A DNA stretch of 64,000 nt, from positions 60,841,606 through 60,905,605 of the forward strand of contig CM046854.1 of NCBI GenBank assembly GCA_025617745.1. The letters run 5' to 3'. Source of the DNA: Heliocidaris erythrogramma. Its lineage: Eukaryota > Echinodermata > Echinoidea > Camarodonta > Echinometridae. The notes beneath the pieces are model-generated. The model did no database searches. It saw only the letters and a program-made list of their open reading frames with translations, and was not told the origin of the DNA. The translations under genes were made by a program, and so were the position numbers. Below, piece after piece: positions 33,484 to 45,745 of this stretch (positions within the stretch are counted from its first letter, which is position 1; every line of letters begins with the position of its first letter).

Positions 33484-35799
33484 TGTCTCACATTGACGAT
33501 TTAGCAAGAGTATGCTGTCGTATAAAAAAATGGCGAATACGCTGGCGTACGTCGAATAAGTTATGGGCATATACAAATTGAATAGTATTGACGAAAAGGT
33601 AGCACGCGCGGATTGCCTTATTTGCATATAAGCTGCAGTGTCATCATTCAGGCTAAGCGTATTTAGGCTCCGCCCCAAGGGACAATTCATCTCTCCCGAA
33701 CCCTCCGATATTTATTTTTGTCTCACGTATCCCGAAAATATCCAGCTTTGATTGGACCTTACCTCATGAATATGATAATTATTCAAAAGAATTGATCGAC
33801 TACAACCTTATTCCACTGTGTGTAATGTTAATGTAACGACGTCACCCGCACGAAGTGAGAATTTCTTGTGAAATGTTTGCCAGTGAGTACAACATAATTA
33901 CGCTTATTAAAATTTCGTAATAGAATAACATTCATACGAATTTTTACCAATGTGATGGATTTCCGGGGATTTCTGTACATATTTAAAGGATTTGAAAGTA
34001 CTGTATGTGATAAATATGCGGGCAATCTTTTATTGAACTTTCATGTTCTTTCGTTGTGAGCTTATGTTTCAGCTCGATTGCCATAGTACCACCCTGCCAC
34101 TCTTGACAGCTTACCCGGAGTTTCGGGCGGGTCTGTGTTATACATTTCGATTATTAACCGAGAATTTTCACTGGTTAATGAATTTCATCCCAATCAATGA
34201 CAGGTGATCCAAACTAACTGTAATTGTTGGAACAAATGATATCAAAACTTGATTGGAAACATATCTAGTCTGACTCAAATGCAACATTAACATATTAAGA
34301 CCAGCGTGGGGGGATGTGTCATCAAGCCTTATCTTAAAATAATAATAATATTCCGCTTAAATATAGATAGGAGGTTTAATTCAATTAGCATCAGGGTTTA
34401 AACTGGGGCAAGAACTTGAATATCATTGCGGAGTGAAATCAAAATCTAACTTTAGAATGGAAAAAAAGTGTATTGTAACACGTGTATTTAGTAAGCAGTC
34501 AAGAGGCAATTATTGTAATATAGAAATGTTATCATTACAAGTTGAAAATAAATGTGTAAGTACATACCCTACAATGTACAACAGATTGCATTTGTTTGTA
34601 GTTCTCCAATTAAAGGTTGCTCAATCATATGTCATGTATGTAGTGGAATGTTGAATGAAGCGAGAGAGAGAGAAAGAATGATACAGTGGGAATCAGTGGT
34701 GGGGAAAATGAGTGAGAGAGAGGCAGAGGGGAGAATGAGAGAGAAAGAGAGAAACACTGGAAATATGAGAGAGTGAAAAATAGCCAGCGGAAAAATGAGA
34801 GAGAGACTCATAGACAGTGGGGAAATGATAGAGAGGGATATAGACAGTGGGAAATTGAGAACAAGAGAGAAAAAAATAGACACGCAGGGGGATACATAGA
34901 AATTATAAAGAATAGCGGGGGGGGGGGGGGTTAGCTGCTAGTGATGATAAGATTTGTAGGGCTTCCACATGCATGTTTAGGTTTCTGATACTTTTTCCCT
35001 GGTAGGTTAAGTCGTTATGCATTGAAGGAATTTATAAAAATCTTAGAACATGCACTGAAAGTGTATATCTTATGGAACTCGTGCATATTTTAAACGTTTT
35101 ATGGGCATCTTCACTTATTAGAATACAATATTCAGTTTCCATTCAAATAAATAACAATATTGACAGGTGTATGTTGCTTGTCAGATAATTATGGAGGGAA
35201 ACTGGACCCCCATATCCCCCCACACACCCTACTCGACATCGAAGCGGGAATAGAGCCGTTCCCGATGTCCGATGTCACTGAAATTCAGGTGCTAGTTGTA
35301 CTTGTAGTTCAGATTACAACCATGAAGCTTCAAACCAATTTGTAGCTTCATGATTTGCCATGTATGTACTGGACGGAAGCACTGACTGAAGGCCGAGTGT
35401 GTGCATGAAGCTTGGTTTGTAGCTTCATGATCTATCTACACGTAGTGCGACGGTTCATTCATCAGCATAACCTTACATGTACATGTATTAGGCAGCTTCA
35501 AATAAACGGTGCACGGTGGAAGCGTATACCGTACGTGAAATTTATGCCTATGTAATTTGACCCGAAAAAGTTCGAAATGACTGGGAACTTCGAAGCTTTA
35601 CCTTGGGCATGCCAAAGGAAGTTACGAATTGTAAAAAACATTTAAATAATACGACCAAAATACCACAAACAACCCCCTCATGACAATCTGGGAACAATTT
35701 AACCACGTTTAAAGAAAAAACGCAGCTCGATTGAGTGTTAAATCACAGAGAAAAGCGCTTTCAAACAAACGGACGGACAGACAGACACACAGCCAAATT
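33484..35799. other. No gene seen
   Basis: Non-coding. It contains the block shared with 805-877 (33770-33842) and a purine-rich GAGAGA minisatellite with a degenerate unit of about 30-35 bases (34657-34872). It also has a G run at 34918-34930 and repeated GTAGCTTCATGAT words at 35342-35355 and 35422-35434. Confidence 0.55.
34657..34872. repeat. GA-rich minisatellite
   Basis: Repeating pattern of AGAGAGA followed by ACAGTGGGAAAATGAGAGAGA-like words. Units are irregular. Confidence 0.8.
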
Positions 35800-36090
35800 A
35801 TAGTAAGGATATTATTACCCTGGTCATCGGATTCTGGCTTTCCCGCACACAATGTATGCACATTCTCCACTCCTTGGGGAGTATTCCAGCAATGGGCTGT
35901 GGCGCTCACATTGCTAAGCAAACGACATTAACTTTCGCATCCTACCGGGTACCCATTTAACACCTGGGTGGAGAGTGGCAAAATTAATGTAGATTAACGT
36001 CTTGCCAAAGGACGCTAGTGCTGCGGTGGGATTCGAAGCCCGGACCTCGTGGTTCACAGTCCGGGGACTTATCCACTGATCCACGTCACC
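35800..36090 (-). mobile_element. tRNA-derived SINE
   Basis: On the minus strand the head (36090-36010) contains an A-box-like TGGATCAGTGGATAAG and a B box GGCTTCGAATCCC. A body follows with GCGTCCTTTGGCAAGACG, GGGTACCCGGTAGGATGCG and CACAGCCCATTGCTGG. The tail is CCAGGGTAATAATAT, similar to the LINE-type tail at 7330. This is the head-body-LINE-tail plan of a SINE. I recall similar body blocks in deuterostome SINEs but could not check. Confidence 0.7.
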
Positions 36091-36409
36091 TCTAAAATCG
36101 ATCCGATCGAAGCCATGTTTCATCAAAAAATTAAAATCGTTTTATCCCCCCCCCCCCCCGAAAAAAAAAAATCGATTTAAATTCAGGAACAGATCCTGAT
36201 TAATTATAAGAGGTCATAAGATCGATTTCATAGTATTATTGGTTGCTATGTTCAGCAGAATTTAAAAAATAAACCTGTTGAATTTATTTATTGTCATGCA
36301 CACCTGAACAGGCATTAAAATCGTTTTACGGTCTAACATTTGTATAAAGCATATATTAATACATCAACATATCGTGAACTAACATTTACAGATAACTTAA
36401 GAGCTTAAA

Positions 36410-36710
36410 TTAAAGGGATACGCTACCGGGCGGCTTTGGGGAAAGTCAGGATTGCGTAAGCCCCATTCACTCGTACACAAAGTTTGTGCGTCGAACGCGT
36501 CCGTTGGACTAAGTGGGATTACATTTCGACTGCAAGAAGCCGACCGAATCTCGCACGAGAGCGCGAGCTCAGGCGGAGCGTACATGTTTGTGCGGCGACT
36601 AGTCTATCCGAGGTTTGCGCCCCGCGGGGCAACGGCATGATCAGGTAACGATCACGGTGCCCTCTCGTGGCATTAAAACGTTCACAATCTGCGGTTGAGT
36701 ATCCCTTTAA
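36410..36710. mobile_element. Short GC-rich TTAA element
   Basis: TTAAAGGGATAC at 36410-36421 and its exact reverse complement at 36699-36710 enclose about 280 bases far richer in GC than the flanks. TTAA at the edges fits a piggyBac-type target duplication. The interior has ORF shadows only. Confidence 0.75.
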
Positions 36711-37599
36711 GAGAACATTCATGCTGATCGAGAGCCAGAGGGCGTTTGCCATATTCTAACACAGAGTCAGCTCCCCTCTGACTCCCAACAGACAATAAAT
36801 GAATAACACGATAAAAACTACTTTTGAAAAATTAACTCAAGGGCAACTTCAAAGGCCTATTGTACTACCCATAGAAATCAGGTTCGGATTATGTAATACG
36901 CCATTGTAATGTTCGCACATTTCTAAAGGTGATAGACAGGGCTATTGAAATTGCCTTCAGTTGATTTTTCGAAAACAGTTTTTATCGTGTTGAATATAAA
37001 GTATTTCATAATAATGTACATGACCACAAGCAACGACATACAAATAGAACAAAAACTCGGTCTAAGATTACAAGAGCAAAATCAGAGAATGAAAATTGCT
37101 TGGATATTTAGCGCAGGTCACATTTTGTTTTTAATGCAGTTTCGTTAAAAATAAATTTAAAATATGACTAAAAATATGACATTCCTTAGATTATTATTTT
37201 TTTTTTTTAAGTTCTCGTTTACCCGTTATAATTGCACTGTTTGAATGATCTAATAAGTGATACTGATTTAAATGTTACATTAAATGTCGCATCTCCTGAT
37301 CTGCCTTATTGCTTTGTAATAAACAAACATTATTGCACCTGTATTAGTACTTTGTGTATGAAACACTGAACTATAATCTAAACATATTATATGAAAACAG
37401 CATAATGACTATGGGGTGGAAGACAAAGAGAAAGAGAGACAAGATTAGAGAGATGAGGAGAAAGAAAGAAAGAGAGAAAGAAAGGAAAAATAAGATAATG
37501 CTTTATTACAATGTACTGTCATATTGTTAAAACAGTTTCCTGAAAAACACTTGCTATTTCAATAAAAATACACAGTAATGAGAAATTATCGATAAATCC

Positions 37600-37970
37600 T
37601 TAAAGGGAATCTTGAGTTCTGGGAAAGGTGAACAATAATTTGTGAGCTTTCTGATTCCTTTTGTCAGTTTAGAAGAACATCATAGTAAAAATATCCCCGA
37701 GAAAGGATTGCTCTTCAAATGCTGTTATATTCGAAATATGACTAGAAATAACTTTCTTGCCACTTGTGTGTGTAGTCCCATATACCCATTTCTGTGTACA
37801 GTACATGTGCTTTTCAGCGAGATTGGGTCAATTTCTGATCTATTTTGATGATTCCAAAAATACACAGTCTAAAACAAGTCTTATGTAGACATGGTCAACC
37901 TTTCCCAATTGTTTTGAGACAGTTTCTTTCACAATATAATTGCATGACCAGAACTCAACTTTATCTTTAA
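37600..37970. mobile_element. Short TTAA element
   Basis: The ends are TTAAAGGGAATCTTGAGTTC and the inverse of GAACTCAACTTTATCTTTAA, imperfect inverted repeats of about 23 bases ending in TTAA. The start resembles that of 36410-36710 (TTAAAGGGA). It is non-coding. Confidence 0.65.
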
Positions 37971-38189
37971 CTCAACCTAACCCAAACCTACAGTCACCCC
38001 TTGTTCTGCGAAGACAAAGAGAGAGACAAGAAGAGAGAGAAAGAGAAAAGAAGAGAAAGTAAAAAGATATACTCGCGGTGATGAAACTACACTAGGGTAT
38101 TTCATCCTTTCCTCTATAATTTGTAAGATGAAGTGAAATGTTTTTTCATCTTCCTTGAGAAGCACGTTGCACAGCTTAGGTCCCGAGTA

Positions 38190-38740
38190 CCAGATGTTAT
38201 AGAACTATCAATGTACACACCTAGAAATTTTGGGTTTCAACTCTAGGTACGTTGTCGATATATATGGAAATGCTGTCTAAATCAATTGTTTTTATTGTTA
38301 TGAAAGATCATATAGTTACACTTTTTTAATTGACAGTTCGTTAGATTTAAACTCGCATACAATGGTTAGCAGTTGATTAATATTATTGCACAGTGTGGTA
38401 AGATTAGATATGCTACATATAATATTCGTGTCGTCGGCATAAAGAACAAAAGTTCATATTGCCGTTGATTTGAAGTCGTCACATAAAGAAAAAGTAATGG
38501 ACCAAGCAACGACCCTTGCGGTACACCACATTTGATATTACTCATGTTTGAGACGACCGAGTCAAATTTAGTGCACTGGATGCGATTAATAAGATATCTG
38601 ACAAAGATATCTGACAAACCAATCGTGTGCTATGCCAAGGATTCCATACACATTTAGGTTTTTTAATAGAATGGAGTGATTAATGATATCGAAAGCTTCG
38701 ATAAGTCTTTAAAAATTCCAATTGAATATTGATTTATTTG
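38190..38740 (-). pseudogene. LINE reverse transcriptase relic
   Basis: The minus strand reads, with several frameshifts, KAFDIINHSILLKNL, then a DWFVRYLINR-like segment, IKCGVPQGSLLGPLLFL, VLYADDTNIICS and a decayed downstream region with YIDSSIT. These are the catalytic blocks of a non-LTR reverse transcriptase. No frame is intact. Confidence 0.8.
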
Positions 38741-39480
38741 AAAGGAGTCAATTATATCGTTCTTAAATAAATTATATAATTCCTAAATTCCTAAGTCCTG
38801 GTGTATACAATGCGTTCGAGAATTTGTTAGTTTAGATAATGTCATAGCTGAGAGTTTTTGGCGGAATCCATATTTATTTATTTTCTTTTTTAATGTCGTG
38901 TTCAACCAAAAAAAATCATAAGTCCTGGGCCCTTTCTTATAAAGAGTTGCAGTTGATTCGGAGAGGGTCGCACATAATACACAACCATATGAACAAATCC
39001 CGACTCTCGGCAAAACTTGTCTAGCTACACCTTAAGCATTCAACGGCTTTTACTGAACAGTCGGTTCGCGGCGTGGTGCGGCGCGGCTCGCTGGGTAGAA
39101 ATTTTCTAACATTTTAAAGGAATTGTATTTATGGTATCTTTTTTTTCTGAGCAGCAAAACAAAAGACAAAAAAGGATTTTTTTTTCCCCCGAAATTTTCA
39201 GGAAATTTATGGATGATATTTTTTTTTTCTGAGCAACAAAAAAGAAAAAAAAAACTTTTTTTAAAAAACATGTTAATATTTGTCTTTTTCTTCCATCTTC
39301 ATATCTTTCTTTCTATCCTTATGTTATTCTTTATCTTTATCCTTCTATCTTCATTTTTTTTCTATCTTTCCTTAAATGTTATTCTTTGTTTTTTCATTAT
39401 CATCCCATCTTTCTATCTTTCTTATATTATTCTTTGTTTTTCTTTCTATCTTCCTCTCTTTCTTTCTTTCGTTATGTCAT
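38741..39480. other. No gene seen
   Basis: AT-rich sequence with poly-T/A tracts. A CTTTCTATC-rich pyrimidine stretch runs from 39270 to 39480. Confidence 0.5.
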
Positions 39481-39499
39481 CCTCGTATATTTAATACAT

Positions 39500-39739
39500 T
39501 TGTCGTTGTTTTTTTATATTTGGGTTGTAGATTCCCCGTAAATTACCCCTCGGCTCCCCCCGAAATAAATATCGATTCGATAAAAAACATTCTTCGTTGT
39601 ATATTTCAATTCATTTGTTGTTTTTATTTGGGTATTATGTTCTCATTAAGTTAATCCCCAAATAATTTCCGATCTTTTAAACAAATTCTGTGTTGTATAC
39701 TTCATTCATTTGCTTTTTTGTTGCTTTTTTGCTTCTATG

Positions 39740-39772
<33 letters not shown>

Positions 39773-40395
39773 GGGGGGGGGGTTCCGATTCGATTGGATA
39801 AAAACATTGTCCGTAAAATATTTAAATTCATTTGTTTTTTGTTTGTTTTGCAAGCCCCTCCCCCCCCCCCCCCCCCTCCCCGCCACAACCAATTTTCGAT
39901 TCAATAAAAACATTCTCCGTTGTATACCTTGTTTTTTCGGGGTAGTATATTCTCCATTTGTTACACACCAAATATTTTTTGTTACGTTTAAAACATTTGC
40001 GTTGTATATTTTATTCATTTGTTTGTTTTATTGGGGTTGTAAATTCTCAGTAAGCATGGCGAGTTACTCCGCAAAGAAATTTTCGACTCGATAAATGCAT
40101 TCTGCCTAGCATACTTTATTCATTTGTTGTTTCATTTCGGTTGCAGATGATCCTAAGTAAGGGCCCAAATCAATTTTCGATTCGATAAAAATATTTTTCC
40201 TTGTATTCTTCAATTCATTTGTTTCTCCTTAAGTTACCCCCCCCCCCCCCCAGAAAATAAATAAAAATCAGATTCGATTAAAACATTCTCTGTTGTATAT
40301 TTCAATTTTTTTTTTTTTTTTAATTTGGATAGTATATTCTCCGTAAGTTACACCCCAATTAATTTTCGATACGTTTAAAACATTTTGCATTGTAT
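39500..40395. repeat. Degenerate satellite array, unit about 100-115 bp
   Basis: Eight or so diverged units share the order CGATTCGATAAAAACATTC, CGTTGTATATTTCATTCATTTG, TTTTATTTGGGTTGTA and CCGTAAGTTACCCCC. C, T or G homopolymers have expanded at the junctions. The array resumes after an insertion at 40835-40930. Confidence 0.8.
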
Positions 40396-40834
40396 GGCTA
40401 GAGTGCCCAAGTCTGCGCACACGCGTAACTGCGCGATTCTAATCAAACAAAACACGCAACGAACACAAACTTTTCATCTTTATCATTGCAATAGGTATTC
40501 ATGCAAAAAACGAGTCAAAATAATGAAAAACGGTCTTATTTCAGACATTTTATTCACAAGCCTCAAAATGTGGTCTTTCACGTCAAAACTCCCGAACTGC
40601 GTGTAAAATGAATGAGCGTGCATACATGGCCACCATTGTTTTATCAATATTGAAATTTACACGGCCGTTTCTTGTGAAATGGCATTGTTCTTGCTCTAAT
40701 TTTGATGAGATCTTTTTCAAACTTACTCTTTAGAATATCAGGAATAAAATAAAATAAAGCTTTAGAGCAATATTAAAGAAATTCTTGTTCATTTTCAGGT
40801 CAAAACCTTAGGTGCGCAGACATAGGGCTCCCCA
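40396..40834. mobile_element. Short inverted-repeat element inserted in the satellite array
   Basis: The array motif GTTGTATATTTCATTCATTT is split here. The inserted sequence ends in GTCTGCGCAC near the left and its exact inverse GTGCGCAGAC near the right, with weaker similarity further out. If the target is TA, the edges are near 40396 and 40834. The class (Tc1/mariner-like) is inferred from the TA only. Confidence 0.55.
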
Positions 40835-40930
40835 TCATATATTTCATTCATTTCCTGTTTTATTTGGGTGGTAGATCCTCCCTAAATAAATTTTCGGTTG
40901 TTTTCTTTTTCCTTTGGGGGGGGGGGGGCA

Positions 40931-41443
40931 GTATATTTATTCTGTTTTCATGGAATGTTATTTTGTACATTCCGATTTTGTGTTCCTTTGGCCCCAAATG
41001 TAATACATGTACCTAATAAAGAAACAATCACTTGTTATCTGGACACTGACATATAAAGTTATGGTGCACTTTTCTTCGTCTCTGGCGACGAGGATGAACG
41101 GGTTCATTCAGCCCCAACCCCCCCCCCCCCCCCCCCCCTTACACAACTTACCAAATTAACTCACTGGTTACGGAACCGGATCGTCTATTATGTAGTACCT
41201 ATACTGAAACAAAAGCAGGGCATCAGTGATTCAAATCCCAACTTTGTTCAAGGTATGGTACACTAACCAATAATCATGTACACTGCACGTGTGTAGAATT
41301 ACATCTATGAAAGTGGTTGTGATATTGATGATGAACAAAGAATCATAATATATGAGAATGTCATTTTGTTATGTTCAGTTGTAAGTGCTTAGAAGCCTGA
41401 CTGTAAGATGAATGGCATTTTGTGGTTGGAAGCGACTCTAAAG
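40931..41443. other. No gene seen
   Basis: Non-coding, with G and C homopolymers near 40916-40928 and 41120-41138. Confidence 0.5.
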
Positions 41444-41947
41444 TTAACCCTTTTCCGGTTTTCCCGCCCGACGGGACTTTTCAGTCCGACGTGAGATAAA
41501 GCATGATTATTTGAAAATGGCAAGCATTCCTGAACCCTTTTGTGCCTGATGGGATTCCTGTGTCCTTATTTTGGAGGTCAAACCAGAGCGCGTTGAAAGA
41601 GAGAGTTGTGGCGCGCACATAATAAATGTACGTGTACGCGGTCTTTGTTTAAAACATGGCGGATCATGGAACTCCCTGGGTCAAACCAGTGCTATACATA
41701 TAGAGACTCGCGAACTGGAGTTCCTTCTGATTGGTAACTTATTTCATGGAGCTTCAAATAGTTCCATCCCGTAGAGAATGTATAGGTGAAAGGGGGCTAT
41801 TGGGAGCTCCTTGGGGCTCTATGATCCGCCAAGTTTTAAACAAAGACCGCGTACGCTTAGGCTTATTATGCGCGTACATCACTCTCTTTCAACAGCTATG
41901 TCTGCTAACAAGAATGAAGCTGCAGATCAGAGGCCCTTCTGAATAGC

Positions 41948-42790
41948 ATGATAGTGGGACTTCCCGATTATAAAGCACACGATTATACCCCGGTCGAGTC
42001 CGACTCTGAGGACGAATTTTCAGAGGTAGAATATGATGCAACATATTCAACACTTGACATTAGGTAGCCGCATGAGGCAGAAGATGATGTCCCACTCAGT
42101 AAACTGATAGGTAAGAAGGATCCGCTGGCAGCTGCTGAAACAGATGCCAATGCCGATGATGAGGAAAATGATGATGAACATCAGCCCCTCAGTGCTCTTG
42201 CATGTCAACAAGGTGGAAGAGGAAAGAAGCAGTGACAGACCAGTCCCTTATCGAAGAAAATGCGGATTCATGTTACAAAGATGAACTTGCATACTGTTCT
42301 TGTCCCACAGACATTCTCTTGACAGTCTTTGACAAAGACATTTGCGAAAGAAAAAAATTGTTTGAGACATGCGAGTTTGTAGTCCAGAAAGGGCGGATGT
42401 TCATCCCCGTAATGGATGAGGAGCTTCTAGGATTAACAGGAATCAGTTTCTTCATGGGATAACATCATCTTCTGTCTTGGGGAGACTATTGCTGCTCTGG
42501 GGTGGTATACTGAGATTTATTTTATCTTGATTTTAGTGAAAAGATTTTAATTGTCATAACAAATTTTAAATTGCAACATTTCATTCGTGTTTGCGCAGAT
42601 GAATTCCTCGTACACAGCCACTTTTGCGCAGTCATTAACCAATGATGCGCCATATAAGCGTACATTTTGTTATGACAATTAAAATTATTTCACTAAAATC
42701 AAGATAAAATAAATCTCAGAATACCATCCCGATCAAGACCTTCATGTCGTCATCATTGTAGAAACCACGAAGTGTCGTGTTGATTGTTGT
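41948..42790 (+). pseudogene. piggyBac-like transposase N-terminal relic, split by a MITE
   Basis: The first frame opens MIVGLPDYKAHDYTPVESDS and is acidic (SEDEFSEVEYD), with a TAG, then EDDVPLSKLIGKK. After a frameshift come CPTDILLTVFDKDIC, GRMFIPVMDEELLGLTGI and FFMG, a stop, and HHLLSWGDY. This parallels the region of piggyBac-derived proteins where an acidic N terminus precedes a conserved E-E-L-x-x-x-x-G-I-x-x-x-M-G segment. A 222-bp MITE (42504-42725) then interrupts it, and DQDLHVVIIVET follows at 42729. The DDE catalytic core is missing, so it cannot be active. Confidence 0.6.
42504..42725. mobile_element. 222-bp palindromic MITE
   Basis: Arms 42504-42563 and 42666-42725 are 60 bases long with about three mismatches, starting GGTAT(A/T)CTGAGATTT. 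The spacer is about 100 bases. It sits inside the piggyBac-like transposase relic, so it is younger. Confidence 0.9.
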
Positions 42791-44335
42791 ATTGTATTGT
42801 ATGATTATTATACCAACTAAATTAAAAGTAACTGATAAAACAAATAAAGTTTTGATTAAATGCTTATTAAAATTACCCCTCAAATAAAAGTAAATTCTAA
42901 CTTTCTTATCCCTTTACATAATAGTAGACCAGCCAAGAAGATTTTTTTAACTTTGGACAGCATTTTTGGGTAATGCTCGGCGTTCATGCATAAAGTCTTG
43001 CAAAAATACTGACGAATAACGTACGGGCGGATGCCACGCGCATTGGCTAAAAATGCCATTTTTGGCTCAAAATTTGAAAGAATGTCAAAAATCACGATTT
43101 TTATTTTTTGGACCTAATATGTAATACCTGATTAAGACTTTTCAAGTGATATCAGATTTATTTTGAGTTTCAAGTTATAAACCTGATTAATACACAATTG
43201 AAAGTAGGATATTACAGACACATGTATGGCGTAATGAAACATAAAACTGTGATTTACTCAAAATAATAGGTTGTGAAAACTACCAATATTTCAACGTTTT
43301 TACCCAACGTAAACTTGTCATTTTAAACGCCTTTTCTTGATTAAGCATATCCTGTATATTGTCATGTCACACACAGAAAAGAAATTATCCGATAAGGTAA
43401 TGTATAACTCATTTTATGTTATCCCAAACAGAACGATGTGTTTTTACTGGATGCGCATTTTGACTGAAAAACACTATTTGAAGGTACATCTAGAGTGTAT
43501 AAGGCAATTATCCCATGTTTATTAGTATAGTCTATGGGCCAAAAACTGAAATTTCTCCACCCCCTTAGAAATAATCTTAAATGATTTTTTTTTCCTGTTA
43601 GATGAGACCATTAACTATCAGAATATGCTTCTTTGCCCTAAAATAAGAGGTGGGCGTGTCCACAAGGACTATTACCATGGCAAGGGATCAAAAACAGTAG
43701 AATTTAAGAAAATGTCATGTATTCGTGATAAAGAAAGGACAAAAACACATTGTAACATTTTAAAGTAATGAATCACAAGTTTCTCACTTGATAAAAACTC
43801 AAACAAAAGGTGTCCATCATGTTTGAAAATGGCTGTTGCTATGGAAACAGTAAGTCCAAAAAAAAACATATTTGAGCAAAAAAAAAACCCACGATGCTAC
43901 CGAAAAAAGTAAATATTAATACATTTGTATTGTACATGATTATCTTCTCTTTTACACGACACTCATCAAAATTTGTTTAAGTAAAGGGATGATGGAGTGG
44001 ACCACTAAATGTCTAGGCCGTTACCATGGTAACAAATTTATTGCATTTATAATGAAATACAGAACTATATTTGTTTTCAACATGAAATAATGGTAAACAC
44101 CTAATTATTGCTACCGCCTGTTTGATTATATTCAAACATTTAGTTTGGAATATAGTTTGGAATTTGATTTATTAAAAATATCTGTTGCCATGGAAACAGA
44201 ATTAATGAAGATTATATCTTTCAACTAAAGAAGGAAATGTAAAAAAAACTGGACAGATGGTCATGTCGTCTTTGCTGATCAGAATCTCGTGATAAAATTT
44301 ATTTGAAATCTATCAAGTAGACAAGTCGTCAAAAT
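42791..44335. other. No gene seen
   Basis: AT-rich non-coding sequence. Words such as TTGCTATGGAAACAG and TTACCATGGTAACAAA recur loosely at 43675, 43835, 44020 and 44190, but without a regular period. Confidence 0.5.
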
Positions 44336-45370
44336 AATTGCAAAGATAAGACGGAAGTTTTATATTTTTAACATTTTGAAATCATTTATTCTTTATTTAG
44401 GTTTTTCTAAATATTAGGTTAAATTGGTATTGTGAATACAATGTACTTTGAAGAATTACATATTTGTCCAATCGGAATAACTCCGGCTGATTTTTTTTAA
44501 CCATAATGATGACTATGTTGAGGAATTAGATCAAGAAATATGGTATAATTAAAAAAAAAAATAATGATCTTTGTTCTTGTCTATTCGGATCAATTATTGC
44601 GGTTTTGTTTCATATACACTAACTGCTTACCATTATAGTGGGTTGGGTAAAGGAAATTTTCGAGACAGAGCGGACAAAAAGCACCAAATTTGGCATGAAC
44701 ACTCCTTATGGCCTACTAATCAATATTAGCCGAGGAGCCCTCGCGATTTTTAAAGGTACTAGTGTAAAATGCAAAAATCCTCAATGGCCGCCATCCAGAA
44801 AAATAAATACAACCTTTTCGGGTTATATCATTTGGTAGGATGCATAAATTTGTTGTCGAAACAATGAAATAATCGAGATCATAGCACGTTACTTTTCAGA
44901 TTTTATTGACTGTTTTCAATCATATCAACATAATACTGTGGTGCATAATATAAATACAATAACAACAATAACATAACAATATTTTTTTCATAAATCAATA
45001 AATATAGTATATGATGCACAAATATAAGTGATGTTGAAAACAGTTGGACATGATTAAAAGCAAAGCTGGTATATTACATTTCCAGAAACTTATTGAGATG
45101 TCAGTGTCTGATATCGCTGCGCTTGTTTTTGACAGGATGTGAGGAGCTCTGAGGTGGGACGCTGGATAGGACCGGTGAGTTTGCACATTTGGCCGAAGAC
45201 CAGCACTGCTATGCCGAAAAACCGGATGCAAGGCAGGGAAAATGAAAATTAATTAATTGAAAATTATTGGTCAGGCCTATATATTTTACCTAGAATATGG
45301 GTACCTTCAAACATTTCGAAAGTACATCTACTTGTATTTCTTTGGTGGACTAACGTACATTAAGGACATG
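44336..45370. repeat. Diverged copy of the 20290-20720 block, with insertion
   Basis: 44336-44640 matches 20290-20590 and 60325-60360/61990-62260. 45260-45370 matches 20630-20730. The 44641-45255 stretch between them has no counterpart and is non-coding. Confidence 0.7.
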
Positions 45371-45745
45371 AAACACAAAGTCAATTCATAAATAGGAATT
45401 ATTTGTCTTCTACCCACTTTTTTTGCATTTCTACTGGCCAAAAACAAAAAGGTACTCCAAGTTACTCTCATTGGTCGAGCAATGGAACAAACATTGGACT
45501 ATCACGGTCAGTTTTGTCACACGTATATTGTAAATAATTTAAGTGAAACAATGTTGTAGCCCACAATTATTCACAGTGGTGTTGATAATCTGGTATAAGT
45601 AATGGCTATCACCATTTATACTATATCACCATTTACACCATCAATTGTACCCTAAATTTTCAATTGTAGGGTTTATCTGCAATTATGGGATGTAAAGTAT
45701 GGATTATGTTATTATCTTATGTAATTACAGACGCTCTTGACTAGT
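45371..45745. other. No gene seen
   Basis: Non-coding and AT-rich. Confidence 0.5.

Larger units (their letters stand above)
41444..42790 (+). mobile_element. piggyBac-like element relic
   Basis: It begins TTAACCCTTTTCCGG, the classical piggyBac edge (TTAA target then CCC). Between 41600 and 41880 lie inverted blocks such as GCGGTCTTTGTTTAAAAC and GTTTTAAACAAAGACCGCG. A transposase N-terminal relic follows at 41948. The 3' end was not found and may be lost. Confidence 0.65.

Noticed and set aside
33096-33690. Gly/Pro-rich ORFs
   Set aside because: Shadows of G and C homopolymers in the hAT-like MITE.
39123-40094. Phe-rich ORFs resembling membrane proteins
   Set aside because: T-rich satellite and homopolymers; no conserved pattern and no start context.
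44638-44838. 66-residue ORF (MGWVKEIFETERTKSTKF...)
   Set aside because: No family recognised, no splice or repeat support as a gene, and it lies in sequence interrupting a duplicated non-coding block.
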